The position numbers and the translations under genes were made by a program. Of a stretch of DNA of 63,815 bases, positions 52,704-60,689 are shown piece after piece; position 1 is the first letter of the stretch; every line of letters begins with the position of its first letter. The notes under the pieces are model-generated. The model was not told where the DNA came from, made no database searches, and saw only the letters and a list, made by a program, of their open reading frames with translations. The DNA comes from Polyangium sp. 15x6 (lineage in GTDB: Bacteria; Myxococcota_A; Polyangia; Polyangiales; Polyangiaceae), in contig NZ_JASBQE010000071.1 in assembly GCF_029960785.1 (NCBI RefSeq), positions 1 to 63,815 on the forward strand. The letters run 5' to 3'.

Positions 52704-53753
52704 ATGCGCCTCGATTCTCGCCCCGCCTTCTTCATCGCCGCTCTCACGCTGACCGCCGCGTGCACCTTCGCCGCGTGCACCTCCTTCGAGGACAAACCCA
52801 CCGGCGGACAGGCCGTGCCGAGCACCACGGAGGCCGCTCCCGTGGCGTCCACGATGCCCGTGGTCGCGGAGACGGTCGCGGAGGCGGGGACGGAGGCGGA
52901 CGCGGGGACGGACGCGGACGCGGGCGCGGATGCGGAAGCAGACGCAGCCACGGCGGCGATTGCGGACGCGGGCGCGGATGCGGAGGTCGATGGCGGATCC
53001 CCGCCGGGTTGTCCTCCCGAGACGATCAAGATCGGCCGCTACTGCGTCGACCGCTGGGAGGCGCACCTCGCCACGAAGACGGCGGACGGCGTCGTGACGC
53101 CCTGGCCCCATTACGATCGCCCCGAGAAGGGCACGTTTTACCTCGCCATGAGCGCGCCCGACGCCTACCCGCAGGCCTACATCAGCCGCGTCGAGGCCGC
53201 CGAGGCTTGCGCGCACGCGGGCAAACGCCTGTGCAGCCGCGCCGAATGGACACGCGCTTGCAAGGGCCGCATGGGCTATCGGTATCCATACGGCAACAAG
53301 GGCCAGCGCGGCGCTTGCAATACCGGCAAGCTCCACCTCCTCGAGAAGTTTTACGGCCGGAGCCGCGGCGCCTGGACGTACGAGGTCTTCAACGACCCGA
53401 GGCTCGACCGCGAGCCCGGCTTCCTCGCGAAATCGGGCGAGTATGCGACCTGCGGCAGCGACGAGGGCGTCTTCGACATGGTCGGCAACCTGCACGAGTG
53501 GGTGAGCGACGCCGTCGACTCCGATATCGAGGACGTCCTCGCGCGGGACGAGGTCGAGCGGAAGAAGCAGCCCTGGAAAGTGGGAAATGGCATCTTCATG
53601 GGCGGGTTTTTCAGCACCACCCTGGAGCACGGCCCGGGCTGCTCGTTCACCACGGTCGCCCACGAGCCGGCCTACCACGACTATTCGACGGGATTCCGCT
53701 GCTGCATGGACGCGCCCGGGGTCGAGAAGAAGCCGCGTAAAAAGAAGCGCTAG
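52704..53753 (+). CDS. Lipoprotein with degenerate FGE/SUMF1-like domain
   Basis: 349 aa from ATG 52704. The lipoprotein signal ends near LTAACTFAACTS. An Ala/Asp/Glu/Gly-rich repeat (EAGTEADAGTDADAGADAEA) covers about 40 residues. The C-terminal domain shows the family pieces CPPETIKIGRYCVDRWEAHL, GKRLCSRAEWTRACKG, FDMVGNLHEWVSDA, MGGFFSTTLEHGPGC and YSTGFRCC. The second catalytic cysteine of true FGE is not clearly present. The likely role is binding rather than cysteine oxidation. It overlaps a convergent small lipoprotein by 4 bases. Confidence 0.85.
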   Translation: MRLDSRPAFFIAALTLTAACTFAACTSFEDKPTGGQAVPSTTEAAPVASTMPVVAETVAEAGTEADAGTDADAGADAEADAATAAIADAGADAEVDGGSPPGCPPETIKIGRYCVDRWEAHLATKTADGVVTPWPHYDRPEKGTFYLAMSAPDAYPQAYISRVEAAEACAHAGKRLCSRAEWTRACKGRMGYRYPYGNKGQRGACNTGKLHLLEKFYGRSRGAWTYEVFNDPRLDREPGFLAKSGEYATCGSDEGVFDMVGNLHEWVSDAVDSDIEDVLARDEVERKKQPWKVGNGIFMGGFFSTTLEHGPGCSFTTVAHEPAYHDYSTGFRCCMDAPGVEKKPRKKKR

Positions 53754-53935
53754 TCCGACTTGGTATCGGGCGCGGCCGTGCCGTCCGGCGTGGCCGCCCC
53801 GGGCGCTTCGTTCGTGGCGGGGGCGATCGGGCCCGTGGGCGTGCTGGGCGGTTTGTCCTTGGGCAGAGGCTCGCGGCAGGCGGCGGCGAGCGTCAGGGCG
53901 GCGAGGAGCAGGGTCTTCGGGACGACGGGTCGCAT
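53750..53935 (-). CDS. Small lipoprotein, Pro/Ala/Thr-rich
   Basis: 61 aa: MRPVVPKTLLLAALTLAAAC is a clear lipoprotein signal (lipobox AAAC) and the remaining 41 residues are a low-complexity tail (PSTPTGPIAPATNEAP). GGAGG is only one base from the ATG, which is unusually close, so the true start may be slightly different. Such short proteins are often outer-membrane anchors or structural spacers. Function is unknown. Confidence 0.65.
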   Translation of the reverse strand: MRPVVPKTLLLAALTLAAACREPLPKDKPPSTPTGPIAPATNEAPGAATPDGTAAPDTKSD

Positions 53936-53989
53936 ACCTCCGATGTGACGAGACCCGCCTGCCTCGTCAATCGGGCAACATCGACGATT

Positions 53990-54796
53990 TCAGGGCACCG
54001 GAGACGCCCCGGGCGGCGCGGCCGGCGGCGCGGCGAGCGGGACCGCGGCGCCGGGCGGAGGCGGGGGAGGGGGCGTGCTCGGCGCGGGCTTGCGAGCGCG
54101 CTCGTCCTCGACCAGCTTCACGAGCTGTTTTTGCAGCGACATGCGCAGATCGATCCATTGCTCGTCGGCGTACTCCTTGGCGCTCTTCGCGTAGATCGTC
54201 GCGTACGTCTCGCCGCGCGTGTCTTCCTCGGAGAGGTGGCCGTAGAGGTACCCATTGCGCACATCCACGACGAACGCCTCGACGTACCCTTTCACCTCGG
54301 TATCGATGAACGGCACGAAGAGCACGGGCAAAAGCAGCGCGGTCGTGGCGATGAGCGGATTGGCGCCGAGACTTCGATAGCCGTGATCCACGATGACGAG
54401 CACGTCCGTGTTCGCGCGCGCCGCGAGCAAGCGCAGCTTTTTCAGCGAGACCTCGCGCGGCGGCTCGTAGGGATACCCATTCCCTTCGGAGAGCCGCCGC
54501 TGGCCCGTGACGAGCAAAGACGGAATTCGATAGACGCTGGTGACGCCGGGCAGTGTGCCGAGCACTTTCTCCAGGTCTCCCGCGACGTCCGGGTCGAGCG
54601 TGTAATAGGCGAGCCGGATCGCGCCGGCGGGCATCTGGGGCCGGGCTTCGAAGGCCTTGCGGATGTCCTCGTCGTCGATCTCGGCCTCGCGATCCATCTC
54701 GAAATGGGTGTTTCGGGAAGGCGTGTAGCTGGCGCCGCAGCCCTCGAGGGCGGTGAGCGCGAGGGCGCACAGGGCGAGAGGGGCGAGGCGACGCAT
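53990..54796 (-). CDS. Lipoprotein of unknown function
   Basis: 268 aa from ATG 54796, preceded by AAAGGA at a 7-base gap. The signal ends ALEGC. The next part is a mixed alpha/beta domain (RLAYYTLDPDVAGDLEKVLG, then TDVLVIVDHGYRSLGANPLI) with a hydrophobic stretch in TTALLLPVLFVPFIDT, and it ends in a Pro/Ala tail (STPPPPPPPGAAVPLAAPPA). The family is not recognised. It should sit on the outer or inner membrane, facing the periplasm. It is divergent from the STAS-like gene. Confidence 0.78.
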   Translation of the reverse strand: MRRLAPLALCALALTALEGCGASYTPSRNTHFEMDREAEIDDEDIRKAFEARPQMPAGAIRLAYYTLDPDVAGDLEKVLGTLPGVTSVYRIPSLLVTGQRRLSEGNGYPYEPPREVSLKKLRLLAARANTDVLVIVDHGYRSLGANPLIATTALLLPVLFVPFIDTEVKGYVEAFVVDVRNGYLYGHLSEEDTRGETYATIYAKSAKEYADEQWIDLRMSLQKQLVKLVEDERARKPAPSTPPPPPPPGAAVPLAAPPAAPPGASPVP

Positions 54797-54920
54797 CGGG
54801 AATCCTTTCGGTGGCGGGAGAACGGGGCCCGCCGGGCGAGCTTACACGTACATCTTCGCGAAGGGCCATGCCTCGATCCCCCTTCCGTTCCGCCGAGATT
54901 CATGCTCACCATGGGCGAGC

Positions 54921-55364
54921 ATGGCCGACGCCCTGTCCGAACGTGGGCAATGGAAAGAGTCCTGGAAGACGGACGCCTGGGAGCTCCTCATGACGAGCCC
55001 CGCGCACGGCGTGTTTTTCACCCGCGTCTCCGGGCATGCGGACCTCGACTGCGCGCTGCACGTGATGCGCGCGTTCGATCGCCTCGCCTCGATCACGCTG
55101 GGCGACATCGAGGTCTTCCACGACTGGGAGCACGTCACGGGCTACGACAGCATCGTGCGGCAGGAATTCGTGCGCTGGGCGCAGGAGCACCCGAAGCAGG
55201 GAGAAGCGCACATCCTGGTGAAGTCGCGTCTCGTGGCGATGGGCGTCTCGGTCGCGAACGTCGCGCTCGGCGGCAGGCTCAAGGCCTATGCCGACCGCGC
55301 CAAATTCGAGCGGGCCCGGACCGAGACGATCGCCGGCAAGCGGAGGGCCTCGATCCCGGGCTAG
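54921..55364 (+). CDS. STAS/SpoIIAA-like protein
   Basis: 147 aa from ATG 54921 (GGGCGAG just before). The core (GVFFTRVSGHADLDCALHVM, then GDIEVFHDWEHVTGYDSIVR) and the C-terminal HILVKSRLVAMGVSVANVAL resemble STAS/SpoIIAA-like proteins that I recall from myxobacteria; this is recalled, not searched. Such proteins can be regulated by PP2C phosphatases of the kind encoded at 7996-9630. No signal peptide. It ends 4 bases inside the convergent small gene. Confidence 0.65.
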   Translation: MADALSERGQWKESWKTDAWELLMTSPAHGVFFTRVSGHADLDCALHVMRAFDRLASITLGDIEVFHDWEHVTGYDSIVRQEFVRWAQEHPKQGEAHILVKSRLVAMGVSVANVALGGRLKAYADRAKFERARTETIAGKRRASIPG

Positions 55365-55570
55365 AGCGGTCGTCCCCCCGTCTTCGTTTCCTCTTCGGGT
55401 TTTTTCTTCCTACCTGCATTCCGCTTCGCCAAACGCCTCATCCTCGCCTTCTCCGCGGCGTCGCTCACCGGCTTGCGGATCTGCTCGACGTGCTCCTCCG
55501 TCGCTTTGGTGCGCTCCAGCGCGCCGAGGACGAGCTCGACGGTATCCACCGTGCCGAGCGACTGGCCCAC
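55361..55570 (-). CDS. Possible small basic protein
   Basis: 69 aa from ATG 55570. MGQSLGTVDTVELVLGALER is followed by a charged helix (TKATEEHVEQIRKPVSDAAE) and a Lys/Arg-rich C-terminus (KRNAGRKKKPEEE). Codon use is typical for this genome. It may be a DNA-binding or regulatory peptide, or a remnant of a longer gene. No ribosome site is obvious. Confidence 0.45.
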   Translation of the reverse strand: MGQSLGTVDTVELVLGALERTKATEEHVEQIRKPVSDAAEKARMRRLAKRNAGRKKKPEEETKTGGRPL

Positions 55571-55955
55571 CGCTCAACCGGCGCATCGGGGCCCATCTGT
55601 CCATTCCGGCGAAGCGCCTGTTCCCGCCCGGCCGGTACACCGTCCGCTGGTGAGCGGGACGCGAATCAATGCTCGCCCGTCAAGGGGCCAGTACCTTTGC
55701 AGCCCGTGGCGGTCGACGCGCGGAGGACCTTTCGGGACATCCGGGCGCAGCCGCGGAAAGGCGCGCCGCGCGTGCGGGGTGCCTTGAAGTGGCGGTCTCG
55801 CCGCAAACCGGCCGGGAAAGTCCGCAAAGCTTGGGGTGATCCGAGGGGGTGAACGACCCATCGTCGACTCTCCTGGCGATCTCGGCGTTCGGCTTCATGA
55901 AAGATACAGAGGGGAGCGAGAGGCGAAGGCGCCGTGAGCTCGTGAGGATATCGCC
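55571..55955. other. Gene-free stretch
   Basis: 385 bases between a small minus-strand gene and the cysteine-rich secreted gene. Open frames on the minus strand cover parts of it, but they have no family signature and no ribosome site. The last 20 bases (GTGAGGAT) hold the ribosome site of the next gene. Confidence 0.5.
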
Positions 55956-56561
55956 ATGAGATCGAACATATTCGCCATTGCCGCACTCGGAGCCACCCTC
56001 GTGGCATTGGGGGCGCATCCATTGTTCGCAGCTCCTTCCGATAGGTGTGCCCAGGGAGCCCCGCTGCGGTGGTACAAGCTGGGCCATGCGGAGGTCACCC
56101 ATCGGCTGCGTCTGGAGTTCTCCAGGCATCACTCGTGCGCCGGGATCGAGTCGTTCGCTCGCAGCGTGCGGTTCGATCCCTTTGTCGGGCCCTCCGTCAA
56201 CGTGTACAGCGTGTATGGATCGTGCCAGCTGCGTGGTATCATCGATGCGATGAGCGACATGGTTCGCGACGTGATGAAGGAGTGCGAGGTCCGGTGTTTT
56301 CACGCCGGCCAGGAGATCGGTCGGCAAAAAGCTCGGCAATACTGCGAGGTCGCTACGTCTCCCGCAGAATCAATGATCCCGATCGTGGCATTGGAGCCCG
56401 TCCTGCCCCTCTGTCGTCCAAGGGAGGTCGAGGCGTGCCGCGCCGCATTCATGGCCCATGTCGAGGCCGATCCCGGGTGCCGCAGCACGTGGAGCTCGCA
56501 TGACGAAGACCTGCTCGACAAGTTCTGCAGCTCGTCTGGCCTGCGCGAACCCCGTCCATAG
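55956..56561 (+). CDS. Cysteine-rich secreted protein of unknown function
   Basis: 201 aa. Signal peptide MRSNIFAIAALGATLVALGA, then HPLFAAPSDR (cleavage after AAP or nearby). The mature part contains about 10 cysteines distributed over 175 residues (HHSCAGIES, SCQLRGI, KECEVRCFHAGQEIG, LCRPREVEACRAAFM, DPGCRS), likely disulfide-bonded. GAGGA is 8 bases from the ATG. GC content and codon use are lower than in the rest of the window, so it may have been acquired by transfer. The family is not recognised. Confidence 0.75.
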   Translation: MRSNIFAIAALGATLVALGAHPLFAAPSDRCAQGAPLRWYKLGHAEVTHRLRLEFSRHHSCAGIESFARSVRFDPFVGPSVNVYSVYGSCQLRGIIDAMSDMVRDVMKECEVRCFHAGQEIGRQKARQYCEVATSPAESMIPIVALEPVLPLCRPREVEACRAAFMAHVEADPGCRSTWSSHDEDLLDKFCSSSGLREPRP

Positions 56562-56790
56562 GACCGCCATACCGCGAACAGCGCACGTCGAGGAACTCAT
56601 CCGGCGGAGCTCGCCGATGCCGAGGGAGACGGGCTTCAAGGCGCTGGTCCATTGTTCGGTGATGGCGATCATCTCACCTCTCTTTGAGGTCGTTCAGGGA
56701 CCGCATGAGGCGCACGTTGGCGAACCCGGTGTTTGCGCGCAACGTCGAGGTGGTGTCGAGGATCGGGTCCCAGGTCGACGCCGATGACCG
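56562..56790. other. Intergenic stretch with a possible gene scrap
   Basis: 229 bases. On the minus strand a short frame reads DPILDTTSTLRANTGFANV, then RLMRSLNDLKER, and stops at 56674-56676. It looks like the tail of a coding sequence with normal codon use, but there is no start. It may be a truncated gene next to the transposase remnant. Confidence 0.35.
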
Positions 56791-57177
56791 ATGTACACCG
56801 GAGGAGCCGCGGTCGCCCCTCGAGCCCCTGCGACGTGGAAGACACCAGGCATTGAACAGCTATCGCTGTTCGGGCAGATGGAGGCTCCGTCGGGTTTTGA
56901 CGCGGGCAAGATGCGCCGCAAGCCGTGGGCGTGGCTCTTGCGGCATGTGTTTGCGATTGACGTGACGGTGTGCCCCGAATGCTCGGGCAAGATGCGCTGG
57001 CGGGCGGTGGCGCTCACGCCCGAAGCGATCGCGGCGGGACTGGCTCGAGTCGGGCTCTCCCCACGCGGGCCGCCGAGGAGGCCGAGAGCACCGAGGGGCC
57101 AGCTCTCGCTGCCGTTTCCGCACGGACGCCGGCCCGTGCGCGAGGGCAGCGCGTCGGATCAGATGTCGTCGAAATAA
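56791..57177 (+). pseudogene. C-terminal remnant of an IS91-type transposase
   Basis: 128 aa open frame. The piece KPWAWLLRHVFAIDVTVCPE, CSGKMRWRAVALTPEAIAAG resembles the zinc-ribbon-like C-terminus of IS91/ISCR transposases (family recalled, not searched). The catalytic Y/HUH part is missing, and the N-terminus (MYTGGAAVAPRAPATWKT) is only partly related. The end overlaps the 3' end of the minus-strand gene at 57159. Its counterpart N-terminus is found at 58833-59078. Confidence 0.7.
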
Positions 57178-57411
57178 TGAACATTACCATCCGGATCCGT
57201 CCAGGTCTCGATCGGTCCGGACGCCGCCGCCTTGATGTCGTCCACGGTCGGCAGGTCCTCTTCTGCCGATGCCGAGGCCGCGGCGGCAGCTCTCCTTCTT
57301 CTTCGCGGGCCCTCTTTTGTCCTTGCTCTTCTGCTTCTGCTTCTGCTTCTGCTCCGCTTCGGCGTTCTCCTCCGCCTCCGCTTGGGCTTGCGCTGGCGCG
57401 TCGCGGGCCAA
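57159..57411 (-). pseudogene. Frameshifted small gene of unknown function
   Basis: Read in one frame from 57411: LARDAPAQAQAEAEENAEAE followed by QKQKQKQKSKDK and then a stop after 75 codons. In the frame shifted by +1, after AAAAASASAEEDLPTVDDIK, it ends in a well-formed tail, GPIETWTDPDGNVHYFDDI. The tail looks like coding sequence and the N-terminal part has the same codon bias, so a single-base insertion near AAGAAGAAGGAG may separate them. A programmed frameshift is less likely. The gene lies between the alkylation-repair gene and the transposase remnant. Confidence 0.4.
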
Positions 57412-57442
57412 CCTTCCACCTTGCTGCTGCCTCGGTCGGCGC

Positions 57443-58168
57443 TCAGGCCCCGCGCCGCGCCCCCGCCGCGAGCAGTGCCCGCCGGTCTCGCTCCGGCAGA
57501 TGCTTCACCGCCTCGCGCATCGTGATCCCCGACGCCCGCGCGGCGCGGGGACCGAGCCAGCCGACCACCCGCTCGGGCGTCTTCTTCGTGGTCTCGCGCA
57601 GCACCCACCCGATGGCTTTCCGTATGAAAAACTCCTTCTCTTCGAGCATTGCGTCGGCATAGCGCCCGAACCGCTCGAAATCGCCACCGCCCGATCGCAG
57701 CGGCACGAGCAACGCCAGCAGCGCCGCGCGGCGGATCCAAAAATTCTCGTCCTGGGCCCACCTGTCGAGCGTGCGCCCGAGCTTCGGGTGGTGCGTGACG
57801 AGCGCGCCGACCACGTTGGTCGCGATGGGATCGACGAGCGCCCAGGTCCGCGCCTCGCGGAGCAGCCGCTCGAGGAGCGCGGCGTCGTTGGCCTCGAGGC
57901 GGTCCACGTAGAGGGTCAGAAGCTCGATGGCGCAGAGCCGCCGCTCGTGGACGGGCTCGGCCCAGAGCGCGCTGGCGACGTCCAGGAGCACCGCGCGCTC
58001 GAGCCCGGGGCGCTCGCGCCGGAGCCGCTTCGCGATCGCGCGGACGGCGGGCACGCCCGCGCCGAGGTGCTCGAGCTCGCTCTTCAGGTAACGCTTCTCC
58101 TGCGCCGCGCGCGCGGGCGTGCCCGCCGCCCGCAGCGCCTGGTCGATCTCGGACACGATCTCGCGCAT
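57443..58168 (-). CDS. DNA alkylation repair protein, AlkD-like
   Basis: 241 aa from ATG 58168; longer upstream frames have no start support. All-alpha HEAT-like repeats, with EKRYLKSELEHLGAG, TWALVDPIATNVVGALVTHH, DENFWIRRAALLALLVPL and EEKEFFIRKAIGWVLRETTK. The aromatic and acidic residues (Trp/Asp in ALVDPIA and WIRR) match those that contact alkylated DNA in AlkD. It removes N3- or N7-alkylpurines without base flipping, by family knowledge. It is isolated between mobile-element remnants. Confidence 0.88.
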   Translation of the reverse strand: MREIVSEIDQALRAAGTPARAAQEKRYLKSELEHLGAGVPAVRAIAKRLRRERPGLERAVLLDVASALWAEPVHERRLCAIELLTLYVDRLEANDAALLERLLREARTWALVDPIATNVVGALVTHHPKLGRTLDRWAQDENFWIRRAALLALLVPLRSGGGDFERFGRYADAMLEEKEFFIRKAIGWVLRETTKKTPERVVGWLGPRAARASGITMREAVKHLPERDRRALLAAGARRGA

Positions 58169-58419
58169 GAGGCATTCTACACAGGACGCCCCGCAGCCAG
58201 CCACGGCGAGGTGTGAGGGGGAGCTGCGGCACCAGAACACGCGATCTCGCGACGATGCTGCTCGCTCGTTCCAGCCGGCTCTTCGCCTGAGCGCTGGCGC
58301 CGGGGCCGGTCCAGCAGGCGCCTGCCCACGTCGAGGAGGTGCCCGCGCAGGGTGTCGTCGTCGAGGGCTGCGAACTCGGGAGCGCCGCCGGCCATCGCGA
58401 GGCCCGTGCGGCACCGACA

Positions 58420-58830
58420 GGAAAACCCGAGGAGCGGGGGCGGGCGCGAGACAGCCGTCGAAGATGAACCCGAGGAGCGGAGAGGGACCCGAGAGCGGTC
58501 ATGATCGCCATCCCCAGGAGCAGGATCGGAGCCGGTGCGGGACCCGAGGGCAGACCTGAGGAACGGCTTCCGGTGCGAGGTCGGACTTGGAGGCAGACCC
58601 GGGGAGCGGTTCCGCGTGCGATGTCGGACCAGGAGGCAGACCCGAGGAGCGGTTCCGGGTGCGATGTCGGACCAGGAGGCAGACCCGAGGAGCGGTTCCG
58701 GGTGCGATGTCGGACCAGGAGGCAGACCCGAGGAGCGGTTCCGGGTGCGATGTCGTACCAGGAGGCAGACCCGAGGAGCGGTTCCGGGTGCGATGTCGGA
58801 CCAGGAGGCAGACCCGAGGAGCGTTCCGGG
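58420..58830. repeat. 43-bp tandem repeat array (array 3)
   Basis: Ten units start at 58420, 58463, 58506, 58549, 58592, 58635, 58678, 58721, 58764 and 58807, each exactly 43 bp apart. Units 5-9 are nearly identical (GGCAGACCCGAGGAGCGGTT, then CCGGGTGCGATGTCGGACCA, then GGA). The first four are diverged and the last is cut at the transposase remnant. 43 is not a multiple of 3, so all six frames stay open and spurious proteins appear. Confidence 0.95.
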
Positions 58831-58832
58831 TC

Positions 58833-59078
58833 GTCATCCCGGATCTCGCGCCGGCCGCGCCGATCCCCGCGCTCCTTGTGCGGGAGGTCGAGGCGTCTCT
58901 CCGGTGCGGGCTCCTCGAATATGGGGGCATTCGTGTGGCGTGCGAAGGTTGCGGGTCCGAGCGATTGGTGAGTTTCAGCTGCAAGCGACGCGGGTTCTGC
59001 CCTTCGTGCCTGGGGCGACGGATGAGCGACGGCGCGGTGTACCTGACCGAGCGGATCCTGCCCGAGCGCCCAAGATAG
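58833..59078 (+). pseudogene. N-terminal remnant of an IS91-type transposase
   Basis: 81 codons ending in a stop at 59078. The segment REVEASLRCGLLEYGGIRVA, then CEGCGSERLVSFSCKRRGFC and PSCLGRRMSDGAVYLTERIL matches the zinc-finger N-terminal part of IS91-type transposases (C-x2-C, C-x6-C-x2-C). The stop truncates it before the catalytic domain. Its missing C-terminus-like part lies upstream at 56791-57177 on the same strand, the reverse of a normal gene order. Confidence 0.75.
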
Positions 59079-59219
59079 AGGACGGGGACCTCAGGGCGGG
59101 AAGTGGGTCTCCGCGCGGTGTGGAAGGACACGGTTGACCGCCGCACGAGATGCGTGCTACGCCCCCGAGGAGGCGGAAATCCTGGTTTATTTGTCCTGGG
59201 TGCTGGTCGAATAGGCAAG

Positions 59220-60038
59220 ATGAGCGACACGAGCGATTGCAAGCCTGGACGCGCCCCTTATCACGTTCGGCTGCTGTACGCAGAGGAGCGCGAGGTCAAT
59301 GAGGTCGCGCTGCAGGAGAGATTGACGCAGCGGCTGTGGGGTGCCCGGGTGTCCCCGCGCGATCGGCACGGAGTGGTCGGAGTCCACGGTCCGATTACGC
59401 TGACAATCGAAGGCCGAGCGGTCCCCGCGTTGTCCGGAATCACCACCAAAGCGATCGAGCCCTACGCGGTCGGCGAGTACCAGCAGAGCTGGGAGTGGGG
59501 CTGGCGAGCCGCGTCCGCGATCGGCAGCCACGCCCGCTTCGCGATCGATTTCGGGGAGCTCACGTCGATGATGCTCGCGACGCCCGATCGAGTGCGCCTG
59601 CTCTTGGAGTCAATCGCGAGCCTCGTCGAGGCACAACCGCCGCTCGCGATCCACTGGTGCACGACCGGCAAGTTTGAAGAACCGGGAGCGTTTCTCGCCA
59701 AGCTCGCGGGCGCTGATCGCGTGCGCCGCGCAATCAACGTGAGGCTCTTCGAGCTGCCGGACGGCGAGCTCGTCATGGATACGCTCGGATTATGCGCGCT
59801 CGGGATGCTCGATCTGCAGGTCCACTTCAAGGACCTCGACTTGGAGGAGGTCGGCCACTACCTCTATGACACGGCGGTAGAGCACATCGCGGCGGGGCCG
59901 AGAGTCCACGTACCGTGCGCGTGCCCAGTTGGCGACGGCGACACGATCACCGGGCCAGGCGGGCGTGCCGCGATCGGGCGTTACGAGATGGCGATGATTG
60001 CCCCGCGCCGCGGTGTGCTCGACATCGCCGCGCTCTGA
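59220..60038 (+). CDS. DUF4261 domain protein
   Basis: 272 aa from ATG 59220. The family-like segment LFELPDGELVMDTLGLCALG, then MLDLQVHFKDLDLEEVGHYL and IHWCTTGKFEEPGAFLAKL suggests DUF4261 (recalled). The protein is cytoplasmic by composition and has no catalytic motif that I recognise. It follows IS91 debris and has little codon bias difference. Proteins of this type are reported in polymorphic toxin/immunity-type contexts, but there is no such partner here, so function remains unknown. Confidence 0.65.
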   Translation: MSDTSDCKPGRAPYHVRLLYAEEREVNEVALQERLTQRLWGARVSPRDRHGVVGVHGPITLTIEGRAVPALSGITTKAIEPYAVGEYQQSWEWGWRAASAIGSHARFAIDFGELTSMMLATPDRVRLLLESIASLVEAQPPLAIHWCTTGKFEEPGAFLAKLAGADRVRRAINVRLFELPDGELVMDTLGLCALGMLDLQVHFKDLDLEEVGHYLYDTAVEHIAAGPRVHVPCACPVGDGDTITGPGGRAAIGRYEMAMIAPRRGVLDIAAL

Positions 60039-60081
60039 GCGTCGCTCACCGGCTTGCAGGGATGAACACGCAGACGCGTGC

Positions 60082-60492
60082 TCACGGGCACGCAACCGAT
60101 CCAGGGCAGCGCGTCGTCGACCGCGGACAAGGGATGGGCAGGCAGGCGCAGCCGCCGCCCACCACAATGAATATGGAGCAGTTCGTCCGGCTGCCGGGAA
60201 CGCACCGCGCCCCGGCGCCGCCCCAGCGGGCGCAGGGGTCAGGTCGCCTCACCGGAATGGGGAGCCGCTCCGTGAGAGCCGCCTCCACCTCGGAATCTCC
60301 ATCTCTTTCGATGAGGGCGCCTTTGTCGCTCGCGATGTCATCGTCGCGGTCCGAGGACAGGCTCCCTTCTTCTTGTGCCAACAGGCTCCCTTCCTGAGCC
60401 TCAGGATCCAACCCCACGTCACCACGATCGCAGGAGAACGAGGAGAACCCCAGGATGCCGAATGTACCCAACAGCAGTGCCGATAGCCGCAT
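60082..60492 (-). CDS. Small cysteine-rich lipoprotein
   Basis: 136 aa from ATG 60492, preceded by GGGAGG six bases away. The signal MRLSALLLGTFGILGFSSFS ends in C (lipobox SFSC). The mature region is acidic, then Arg/Pro-rich, and ends with a cysteine cluster (CARWGGAGARCVPGSRTNC, GGGCACLPIPCPRS). The family is not recognised. It may be a surface-anchored small protein. It is separated from the next gene by about 200 bases. Confidence 0.7.
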   Translation of the reverse strand: MRLSALLLGTFGILGFSSFSCDRGDVGLDPEAQEGSLLAQEEGSLSSDRDDDIASDKGALIERDGDSEVEAALTERLPIPVRRPDPCARWGGAGARCVPGSRTNCSIFIVVGGGCACLPIPCPRSTTRCPGSVACP

Positions 60493-60689
60493 GGCACACC
60501 TCCCTGCACCTACATGGGCAACATAAGCCCGCGGGGGCCTGGCGGCGCGCGTCGATGTGCGAATATGCTGGCACGCTTGCTCATTTCAGCGGGTGCCGCG
60601 GGAGGCGGACCCGGGGAGGGGTTCGCGCGCCGACCGTCATCCAGCCGCGGTGAGGTGAATGGGGGTCACGAGGCGGCGTCCAAGGAGGC

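Noticed and set aside
55574-55861. 95-codon minus-strand frame in the gap before the cysteine-rich gene
   Set aside because: No ribosome site, Arg/Pro-rich composition and overlap with frames on the other strand make coding unlikely.
58420-58830. Possible CRISPR array
   Set aside because: The repeats touch each other with no unique spacers and no cas gene is present. It is a simple tandem repeat.
58511-59137. Repeated proteins across the 43-bp array in several frames
   Set aside because: 43 bp is not a multiple of 3, so the same peptide pattern appears in all frames. The open frames come from repeat composition and have no start sites.
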